From Pseudomonadota bacterium (GTDB lineage Bacteria > Desulfobacterota > Desulfovibrionia > Desulfovibrionales > Desulfovibrionaceae): 7,413 nucleotides of DNA. Of this stretch, positions 1 to 4,290 are shown piece after piece; the first letter of the stretch is position 1, and every line of letters starts with the position of its first letter. The notes under the pieces were generated by a model. That model was not told the origin of the DNA. It ran no database searches and saw only the letters and a list, made by a program, of their open reading frames with translations. The translations under genes and the position numbers were made by a program. Location of the stretch: positions 1-7,413 of the forward strand of contig JAEYDL010000019.1 in assembly GCA_023403845.1 (NCBI GenBank). The letters run 5' to 3'.

Positions 1-14
1 GGGCGGTTTGATTT

Positions 15-58
15 GGCCCTATAAGGGCCCGGTACTTGTCTGCCCGCTTAAGCAGGCA
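15..58. repeat. Right-end palindromes of the IS200-type element
   Basis: Two palindromes lie in tandem over the 3' end of tnpA. Positions 15-20 and 24-29 (GGCCCT/AGGGCC) are perfect with a 3-nt loop. Positions 41-58 form a near-perfect 18-bp palindrome with one mismatched pair (45/54). IS200/IS605 transposases recognise subterminal hairpins on one strand, so one of these, most simply 15-29 nearest the expected tip, is probably the right-end binding site. The cleavage site would lie beyond it, at or before position 1. Confidence 0.55.
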
Positions 59-534
59 TGTCCTGACTTCTGCCATTGTTCCTGGCTACCCATAAATGGG
101 TTTTTATGCTCTATCAGGCTATGTTGATCGGCTATTTTGTCGCGTGTTTCCTGTTCACGGATATACTTGATTATTGTAGTCTCATTCACACCTACCGTAC
201 TGACAAAATAGCCTTTGCACCAGAAATGACGATTCCCGAACTTATACTTAAGATTAGAGAACTGCTCGAATATCATCAAACTGCTTTTTCCTTTCAAGTA
301 GCCCATGATTTGGGAAACACTATATTTGGGAGGAATTTTGATACACATGTGTATATGATCAATACAGGCATTCGCTTCCAATATCTCAATCCGTTTATAT
401 TCACACAATTTTCGTAAAATCGAACCTATCTCTTTTCGGTATTTGCCATAAACTATCTTACGCCTGAACTTGGGGGCAAAAACAATATGGTATTTGCAAT
501 TCCAACGAGTATGTTCTAAACTCTGCTCTTCCAT
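19..534 (-). CDS. tnpA: IS200-type Y1 HUH transposase TnpA
   Basis: Single-strand DNA transposase that cuts and rejoins the element's ends through a 5'-phosphotyrosine. The 171-aa protein opens with the N-terminal pattern of IS200 TnpA (HTRWNCKYHIVFAPKFRR, residues 8-25). It has the HUH metal-binding motif H60-I-H62 and a PPKYSVSQIMGYLKGKS block (68-84). The RHFWCKGY stretch is at 102-109, and the likely nucleophile is Y124 in IIKYI. Family proteins are about 140-155 aa and end shortly after a PF-x-G motif (here NPFMG, 145-149). This one runs about 22 residues further, through sequence that forms the right-end repeats, so the tail may not matter for catalysis. The ATG at 534 is preceded by AGGAGAG, 7 nt away, buried in a 14-bp hairpin. 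The frame is intact and the enzyme could be active. Confidence 0.93.
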   Translation of the reverse strand: MEEQSLEHTRWNCKYHIVFAPKFRRKIVYGKYRKEIGSILRKLCEYKRIEILEANACIDHIHMCIKIPPKYSVSQIMGYLKGKSSLMIFEQFSNLKYKFGNRHFWCKGYFVSTVGVNETTIIKYIREQETRDKIADQHSLIEHKNPFMGSQEQWQKSGHACLSGQTSTGPL

Positions 535-572
535 TGTTGCTCTCCTTTGCTTGTTTGTGAGAAGTCAGGACA
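59..572. repeat. 13-bp perfect inverted repeat joining the 3' and 5' ends of tnpA
   Basis: Positions 59-71 (TGTCCTGACTTCT) are the exact reverse complement of 560-572. One copy lies in the last codons of tnpA, the other in the 5' leader. The 5' copy sits in the apical part of the hairpin that covers the ribosome-binding site. Under equal base frequencies a 13-bp match within about 600 bp is unlikely by chance. It could act in DNA during transposition or in the mRNA; the function is unknown. Confidence 0.6.
88..105 (+). terminator. Hairpin with T-run facing into the right end of the IS
   Basis: ACCCAT (88-93) pairs with ATGGGT (96-101), and T-101 to T-105 follow directly on the plus strand. 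Read from left to right this resembles a small intrinsic terminator that would stop transcripts entering antisense to tnpA from outside the element. The stem is only 5-6 bp with a 2-4-nt loop and lies inside the tnpA C-terminal coding sequence, so the call is tentative. Confidence 0.3.
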
Positions 573-596
573 ACTTCTTTCTAAGCAAAGGAGAGC
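539..596 (-). promoter_or_regulatory. Hairpin sequestering the tnpA ribosome-binding site
   Basis: The 14-nt arms 539-552 and 583-596 are perfectly complementary, and a smaller stem (561-565 with 573-577) lies in the loop. On the tnpA message the downstream arm contains the Shine-Dalgarno AGGAGAG just before the ATG at 534, and the upstream arm is its perfect complement. Folding would hide the site and repress translation. A leader stem-loop with this effect is established for IS200 of enterobacteria. Confidence 0.7.
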
Positions 597-601
597 TTTT
601 T
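539..601 (+). terminator. Plus-strand intrinsic terminator at the left end of the IS
   Basis: The same 14-bp inverted repeat (539-552/583-596), read on the plus strand, is followed immediately by five T's (597-601). A perfect stem plus T-tract is a good intrinsic terminator, although the loop is long (30 nt, partly folded by an inner 5-bp stem). It would stop RNA running antisense to tnpA before it leaves the element towards the tRNA gene. Confidence 0.5.
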
Positions 602-630
602 GTGGATAGGTATAGGCTTCGCCTTTTTGG

Positions 631-653
631 AACTCCCCACTGAGCGGGGAGTT
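631..653. repeat. Left-end hairpin of the IS200-type element
   Basis: AACTCCCC (631-638) pairs perfectly with GGGGAGTT (646-653) around a 7-nt loop. Its position, beyond the 5' end of tnpA and just inside the junction with host DNA, fits the left-end subterminal hairpin that TnpA binds in this superfamily. Confidence 0.65.
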
Positions 654-663
654 TTCGCTCACG

Positions 664-698
664 AAAAAAGCCCCTGCAGCTGTTCACTGCAAGGGCTT
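664..698 (-). terminator. Intrinsic terminator of the tRNA-Thr gene
   Basis: On the minus strand an AAG-led stem of about 12 bp (687-698 with 668-679, with one G-U pair from 674/692) encloses a 7-nt loop and is followed by six T's (669 down to 664). It begins 8 bp after the CCA end of the tRNA. The IS left end starts essentially at the end of this T-run. Confidence 0.88.
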
Positions 699-706
699 GA
701 TTTCTC

Positions 707-782
<76 letters not shown>

Positions 783-812
783 GAATGACTTGCCGTCAAT
801 TCAGGGAAGACT

Positions 813-839
813 GATATACGCTCCTCAGTCAGAAGTCAA
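813..839 (-). promoter_or_regulatory. Likely promoter of tRNA-Thr
   Basis: On the minus strand, TTGACT (839-834) lies 15 bp from TATATC (818-813). Both boxes are near consensus for the housekeeping sigma factor, but the spacer is short. Transcription would start near 806, giving a leader of about 24 nt before the mature tRNA 5' end at 782. Confidence 0.5.
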
Positions 840-914
840 GTCCTTTTTCCTGCTCAAAACCACGTCTACGCAGCCTCCACGGCGCATGGCCACACGATAA
901 GCACTGTACAGGGC

Positions 915-943
915 TTGATTCTCCCCTGCTCTCCCCGTATTCT
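915..943 (+). promoter_or_regulatory. Possible promoter of the dedA-asnS pair
   Basis: TTGATT (915-920), a 17-bp spacer and TATTCT (938-943) match sigma-70-type boxes at 4 of 6 positions each. The start near 950 would leave a leader of about 40 nt before the ATG at 989. It is the best candidate in the 150 bp upstream, but only a moderate match. Confidence 0.4.
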
Positions 944-988
944 CCGGCTACGTCCCAGCCACAAACTCTTTTTTGCGAGAAACTCATC

Positions 989-1630
989 ATGGATGCCTCA
1001 TTGTTTGAACAGGCCCTATCCTTCGTCATCCATATTGATCAGCACCTGTTCGCCCTCGTCGCCGAATACGGTGCCCTGCTGTATCTTTTTCTCTTCATCG
1101 TCGTCTTCTGCGAGACGGGACTGGTCGTTACGCCGTTTCTTCCCGGCGATTCCCTGCTCTTCGCGGCAGGAACGGTAGCCGGCGCGGGGTACCTCAGTTA
1201 TCCCCTGTGCATGCTCGTGCTACTGGGTGCCGCGGTGCTGGGGGACGCCGTCAACTATGAGATAGGGCGGCACGTCGGCCCCAGCATATTCAACAGGGAA
1301 ACCCGCTTTCTGAACAAGCAGCACCTGCTCAAGGCCCATGCCTTTTACGAGCGTCATGGGGGCAAGGCCATTATTCTCGCCCGCTTTATTCCTATCGTAC
1401 GCACGTTTGCGCCATTTGTGGCCGGCATCGCGCTTATGTCGCCGGTCAAGTTTCTGTCCTTCAACATCACCGGGGCCGTTCTCTGGGTAGCCGGTCTCGT
1501 ATCCGCGGGCTACTTCCTCGGCAACATTCCTGTCGTCAAAAACAACTTCAGTTTCGTCATTTATGGGATCATCATCATTTCGGTGCTTCCCGTCGTCATC
1601 GAATTCATTCGCGCCCAGTTCAAAAAATAA
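989..1630 (+). CDS. DedA-family (SNARE-associated/VTT domain) inner-membrane protein
   Basis: Polytopic inner-membrane protein of 213 aa, the usual DedA length. DedA proteins are linked to proton-motive-force-dependent membrane homeostasis, and some members flip undecaprenyl phosphate or phospholipid; which lipid this one handles cannot be read here. Hydrophobic stretches lie at about 24-42, 53-90, 125-175 and 187-205. Visible signature positions are E42 in FCETGLVVTPFLPGDSLL (40-57), D54, and the ARFIPIVRTFAPFVAG block (131-146) with R132, P135, R138 and P142. These match the acidic and arginine residues shown to be essential in E. coli YqjA/YghB. The start ATG has only a weak GAGA upstream, but it fits the family N-terminus. 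The gene ends 14 bp before asnS and is probably co-transcribed with it. Confidence 0.93.
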   Translation: MDASLFEQALSFVIHIDQHLFALVAEYGALLYLFLFIVVFCETGLVVTPFLPGDSLLFAAGTVAGAGYLSYPLCMLVLLGAAVLGDAVNYEIGRHVGPSIFNRETRFLNKQHLLKAHAFYERHGGKAIILARFIPIVRTFAPFVAGIALMSPVKFLSFNITGAVLWVAGLVSAGYFLGNIPVVKNNFSFVIYGIIIISVLPVVIEFIRAQFKK

Positions 1631-1644
1631 CCGCAGGAGGTATC

Positions 1645-3024
1645 ATGCTGCGCACGCCCATCGTCGATCTTCTGAACGCAACGGAACCCATGCCCGAAGT
1701 CCGTCTGGGCGGCTGGGTCAGGACACGCAGAGATGCCAAGGGGTTCACGTTCCTTGAGCTTAACGACGGTTCCTGTCTCGGCAATATCCAGTGCATCGTT
1801 GACGAGGGCACTCCTGCCTGGGACAAACTGGAAGGCATCAATACCGGAGCCTGCGTGGCCGTCACCGGAGAACTCGTCGAATCTCCCGGAAAAGGCCAGA
1901 AATGGGAAATTCGGGCCCGGGAAATGACTGTTTTCGGACTTGCCGACCCGGAAACCTTTCCGCTGCAAAAGAAGCGCCACTCCGATGAATTTCTGCGCAC
2001 CATCGCGCATCTGCGCGCCAGAACCAACAAGTACGGCGCCGCGTTCCGCATCCGCTCAGAGGCCGCACAGGCCGTGCACGACTATTTCCGCCAACAGGGT
2101 TTCTTCTACGTGCATACCCCCATTCTGACAGGCTCCGACTGCGAAGGCGCGGGCGAAATGTTCCGGGTGAGTACGCTTCCTCCCGGCGTCCTGTCCAGGG
2201 GTGAAAACCCCTTTGCCGACGACTTCTTCGGCAAGGAATGCAGCCTGACCGTATCCGGCCAGCTTGAAGCCGAAGCACTGGCTCTCGGACTCGGCAAGGT
2301 CTATACGTTCGGTCCCACCTTCCGGGCCGAAAATTCCAATACGCCGCGCCATGCCGCCGAATTCTGGATGATTGAGCCTGAAATGGCCTTTGCGGACATC
2401 AACGACAACATGGACCTTGCCGAAGGCCTGACCTGTTTCGTGATTCGCCGGATTCTGGAAAAACGGACCGATGACGTCGAACTGTTCGACCGCTTCGTCG
2501 ACAAGGGGCTGATCGAACGGCTTCAAAACATGATAGCCCGCCCCTTTGCTCGCTGCTCCTACCGCGACGCCATTGACATTCTGCGCACCAGCGGCAGGAA
2601 ATTCGAATATCCGGCCGAATTCGGACTGGACCTCCAGACCGAACATGAACGCTTTCTGGCCGAGGAACATTTCAAATGTCCGGTGGCCGTGTACAACTAT
2701 CCAAAAGAAATCAAGGCATTCTACATGCGCCAGAATGATGATGGAGAAACGGTGGCGGCCATGGATGTACTCGTTCCCCGCATAGGGGAGCTGATCGGAG
2801 GCAGCCAGCGCGAGGAGCGGCTCTCCGTTCTGGAAAACCGCATTCTCGAACTGAATCAGAATCCCGCCGATTACTGGTGGTATCTGGACCTGCGCCGCTT
2901 CGGCAGCGTCCCGCACTCCGGATTCGGCATGGGCTTCGAGCGTCTGGTCATGCTGCTGACCGGCATCGCAAACATCCGCGACGTGCTGCCTTTCCCACGG
3001 ACGCCCGGCTCCCTGGAATTCTAG
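1645..3024 (+). CDS. asnS: Asparaginyl-tRNA synthetase
   Basis: Cytoplasmic class IIb synthetase that charges tRNA-Asn with asparagine; 459 aa, the normal bacterial length. An N-terminal OB-fold anticodon-binding domain (about 18-100, with GWVRTRRDAKGFTFLELNDG) is followed by the catalytic core. The core includes HTPILTGSDCEGAGEMF (157-173), motif 2 FRAENSNTPRHAAEFWMIEPE around R227, and motif 3 GFGMGFERLVM (426-436) with R433. GMGFERL and the GSDCEGAGEMF block favour AsnRS over AspRS or LysRS. The ATG at 1645 is preceded by a perfect AGGAGG (1635-1640) 4 nt away. It follows the dedA-family gene by 14 bp and ends before a strong hairpin at 3075-3104. Its presence implies direct tRNA-Asn charging rather than sole reliance on the amidotransferase route. 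Confidence 0.97.
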   Translation: MLRTPIVDLLNATEPMPEVRLGGWVRTRRDAKGFTFLELNDGSCLGNIQCIVDEGTPAWDKLEGINTGACVAVTGELVESPGKGQKWEIRAREMTVFGLADPETFPLQKKRHSDEFLRTIAHLRARTNKYGAAFRIRSEAAQAVHDYFRQQGFFYVHTPILTGSDCEGAGEMFRVSTLPPGVLSRGENPFADDFFGKECSLTVSGQLEAEALALGLGKVYTFGPTFRAENSNTPRHAAEFWMIEPEMAFADINDNMDLAEGLTCFVIRRILEKRTDDVELFDRFVDKGLIERLQNMIARPFARCSYRDAIDILRTSGRKFEYPAEFGLDLQTEHERFLAEEHFKCPVAVYNYPKEIKAFYMRQNDDGETVAAMDVLVPRIGELIGGSQREERLSVLENRILELNQNPADYWWYLDLRRFGSVPHSGFGMGFERLVMLLTGIANIRDVLPFPRTPGSLEF

Positions 3025-3074
3025 TCCGAAATTTGTCTCTTCCGGCCGCTGCGGCCGTCGATTCATGAATCTCG

Positions 3075-3106
3075 AAGCCGGCCCCGTAACAGCGGGGCCG
3101 GCTTGT
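3075..3106 (+). terminator. Terminator after asnS
   Basis: AAGCCGGCCCCG (3075-3086) pairs with the perfect complement at 3093-3104 around a 6-nt loop: a 12-bp, very GC-rich stem 50 bp after the asnS stop. The following T's are interrupted (TTGTATT), so release may be less efficient than at the glmS terminator. It separates asnS from the cupin gene. Confidence 0.72.
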
Positions 3107-3212
3107 ATTCAGGAACCGGCAGACGTGCGGCAGGCACATGCAGAAAAGACGGCAGGCTCTCCCTCCCTGCGGGACAATCCCCTTAGCGACAGGCAACAGC
3201 CGGGAATCGTGC

Positions 3213-3563
3213 ATGAAAAACAACATATTTTCTCTGGACGGCATACAGAATAATCCGGCCCTGCCGGAATGCTTCGATCAGCTCCTCCGTGGTTCCGGTG
3301 ATTCCACCGGACTTCGCGTCGAGCGAATTGTATCCTGCGGCCAAAGGACTCCTGAAGGGGAATGGTACGATCAGGACTGGGACGAATGGGTACTCATTCT
3401 TGAGGGGGAAGCGCGTCTGGGGTTCGTCGACGCGCAGGAACGTCTGCTCCGCCGGGGGGATTTTCTGCTGCTCCCGCGCAATATGAAACACAGGGTTCTC
3501 TTTACCAGCAATCCCTGCATCTGGCTGGCCATTCATGCGCAAAAGCTCGACGAATGTCACTGA
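3213..3563 (+). CDS. Small cupin-fold protein
   Basis: Single-domain cupin of 116 aa, presumably cytoplasmic (no signal peptide). The beta-barrel signature is visible as WYDQDWDEWVLILEGEARL (51-69) and GDFLLLPRNMKHRVLFT (82-98). In place of the classic motif-1 HxH there is D-x-D-x-W, as in the family of small cupins with EWVLLLxGEA. H93 in motif 2 is the remaining obvious metal-ligand candidate. Substrate and reaction are unknown. I chose the ATG at 3213 because MKNNIFSL starts like the family and a GGGA sits upstream. An in-frame ATG at 3138 would add 25 residues of non-cupin-like sequence read from the leader. The gene stands alone between the asnS terminator and a convergent lipoprotein gene. 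Confidence 0.85.
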   Translation: MKNNIFSLDGIQNNPALPECFDQLLRGSGDSTGLRVERIVSCGQRTPEGEWYDQDWDEWVLILEGEARLGFVDAQERLLRRGDFLLLPRNMKHRVLFTSNPCIWLAIHAQKLDECH

Positions 3564-3567
3564 GAAC

Positions 3568-3636
3568 GTCGCTATTCCGCGACGACCGAAGTTTAGGGAT
3601 TCCGCGGCTCCGAAAGCAACTTCGGAGCCGCAATCC
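3568..3636. terminator. Hairpins between the convergent cupin and lipoprotein genes
   Basis: A perfect 11-bp stem (3604-3614 with 3621-3631, 6-nt loop) can be extended by GGATT/AATCC (3597-3601/3632-3636) past a 2-nt bulge. A smaller stem, CGTCGC/GCGACG (3567-3572/3579-3584), lies right after the cupin stop. Neither is followed by a T-run on either strand. The position between two stop codons suggests a shared, bidirectional transcript end or RNA 3'-end stabiliser rather than a classical intrinsic terminator. Confidence 0.5.
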
Positions 3637-3637
3637 A

Positions 3638-3886
3638 TCAATACCATATCTTGCTGAGATCGGCTTTGGTATACCCCATGCTCTCCATGCACCATTCAAA
3701 GTAGCCGGACCATTGCAGCTGGTTGTCCCATCCGAAACGAGACCCGCCAATCATCGCGTTTGTCTGTGCGGTGCATGAGTTCTGAGCCATCTGAAATTCC
3801 TTTTCCTGCGGCGTCATGGGCTTTGTCGCGCATCCGCCGAGTCCCAGCAGGGCGACGGCCAGTACAGCCATAAGCATATGTTTCAT
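3638..3886 (-). CDS. Small lipoprotein of unknown function
   Basis: An 82-aa precursor with a lipoprotein signal: M-K-H, a hydrophobic core (4-16) and lipobox L-G-G-C with the lipidated C19. The mature part is about 64 residues and probably membrane-anchored on the periplasmic side. It has two further cysteines, C38 and C66, which could form a disulfide, in a pattern NSC-x27-C-M-E-S-M-G-Y. The C-x-x-x-x-G-Y/W ending recurs in small bacterial lipoproteins, but I know no function for it. The start is firm: AGGAGG at 3896-3891 is 4 nt upstream of the ATG at 3886. The gene is transcribed alone, divergent from glmS and convergent with the cupin gene. Confidence 0.85.
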   Translation of the reverse strand: MKHMLMAVLAVALLGLGGCATKPMTPQEKEFQMAQNSCTAQTNAMIGGSRFGWDNQLQWSGYFEWCMESMGYTKADLSKIWY

Positions 3887-4290
3887 GGTTCCTCCTGGGC
3901 CTTCGCAAGAAGGCGCTTTTGCCTGTCAGAGTACTCCCTTCCGATGCAAAAGGACAATATGAGTCTGTTGAGTATCATCAGGAGGCAACGGTATTCTCTC
4001 CTCTCCCTGTCGGAACCAGGCTTCTTCCAGCCCCCTCTTTCTCCGGACAGCTCCTCGCGCAAACCATTCGAAAAAGCGGCCGAAAAACCGGACAGACGGC
4101 GAAGGCGGCACAATCCCGCCACGGCGTTTTCGGCAGGAGGCCATCCTGCAACAATAAAACGCGATTCCACCGTTTCGACGCGCTGGAAACGCATATTTAC
4201 AACCGGGTAAAATTACCGCACACTGATTTCCGGCTTCCGGTTTCGTCATCCCGGTCAGCCGACTTCCACTGAACTGCAAGGAGCACATTT
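3887..4290. other. Divergent intergenic region between the lipoprotein gene and glmS
   Basis: 404 bp without a convincing gene. It holds the lipoprotein ribosome-binding site (3891-3896), a 7-bp inverted repeat CTTTTGC/GCAAAAG (3916-3922/3946-3952), the candidate glmS promoter (4184-4213) and the glmS ribosome-binding site (4278-4283). Several frames stay open on both strands. One of them, 3959-4210 (+), starts 4 nt after AAGGA and would encode 83 Ser/Arg-rich residues with no recognisable fold. I see no conserved glmS ribozyme core. Confidence 0.7.
4184..4213 (+). promoter_or_regulatory. Candidate glmS promoter
   Basis: TGGAAA (4184-4189), an 18-bp spacer and TAAAAT (4208-4213) match sigma-70 boxes at 4 and 5 of 6 positions. 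The start near 4220 would leave a leader of about 70 nt. The -10 box lies inside the small inverted repeat GGTAA-AA-TTACC (4206-4217), which could be an operator or chance. Confidence 0.4.

Larger units (their letters stand above)
529..601 (+). ncRNA. Possible antisense RNA to the tnpA start (art200-like)
   Basis: A plus-strand promoter-like pair lies inside tnpA: TTGCAA at 494-499, a 17-nt spacer, and TAAACT at 517-522. It would start RNA near 529. The 14-bp hairpin 539-552/583-596 with T-597 to T-601 would end it. The product, about 70 nt, would be complementary to the tnpA ribosome-binding site and start codon. Salmonella IS200 is known to make a comparable small antisense RNA (art200) over the same region. 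Here the promoter boxes match the consensus at only 4 of 6 positions each, so this is a prediction by analogy. Confidence 0.3.
1..663 (-). mobile_element. IS200-type insertion sequence, nearly complete, right end running off the window
   Basis: A minus-strand IS200-type transposase gene (19-534) is flanked by the subterminal palindromes typical of the IS200/IS605 superfamily. The left-end hairpin is 631-653, beyond the 5' end of the gene. Right-end palindromes are 15-29 and 41-58. These elements move as single-stranded circles, have no classical terminal inverted repeats and make no target duplication. The element is AT-richer than its neighbours, which suggests transfer. The left boundary is placed at about 652-667, where the hairpin foot meets the T-run of the tRNA-Thr terminator; the exact base cannot be fixed from one sequence. 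The right tip probably lies upstream of position 1. No tnpB or IscB-type gene is seen, so this is a tnpA-only element. Confidence 0.8.

Noticed and set aside
76..417. 113-codon plus-strand open frame inside the IS
   Set aside because: It is antisense to a clearly recognised TnpA and has no recognisable family features or ribosome-binding site.
2056..3066. 336-codon minus-strand open frame opposite asnS
   Set aside because: Shadow of asnS, with no recognisable domain and no upstream ribosome-binding site of note.
3138..3563. Longer 141-aa version of the cupin
   Set aside because: The first 25 residues read through leader sequence, do not resemble the family and have a weaker start context than the ATG at 3213.
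3887..3960. Lipoprotein promoter TTGTCC / TACTCT on the minus strand
   Set aside because: The -10 box matches at only 3 of 6 positions, too weak to list.
3959..4210. 83-codon plus-strand frame with AAGGA upstream
   Set aside because: Several overlapping frames on both strands are equally open here, and the product is Ser/Arg/Pro-rich without a fold. It is kept only as part of the intergenic finding.
4214..4290. glmS ribozyme
   Set aside because: The leader is too short and lacks the conserved core sequence; such ribozymes are mainly known from Gram-positive lineages.
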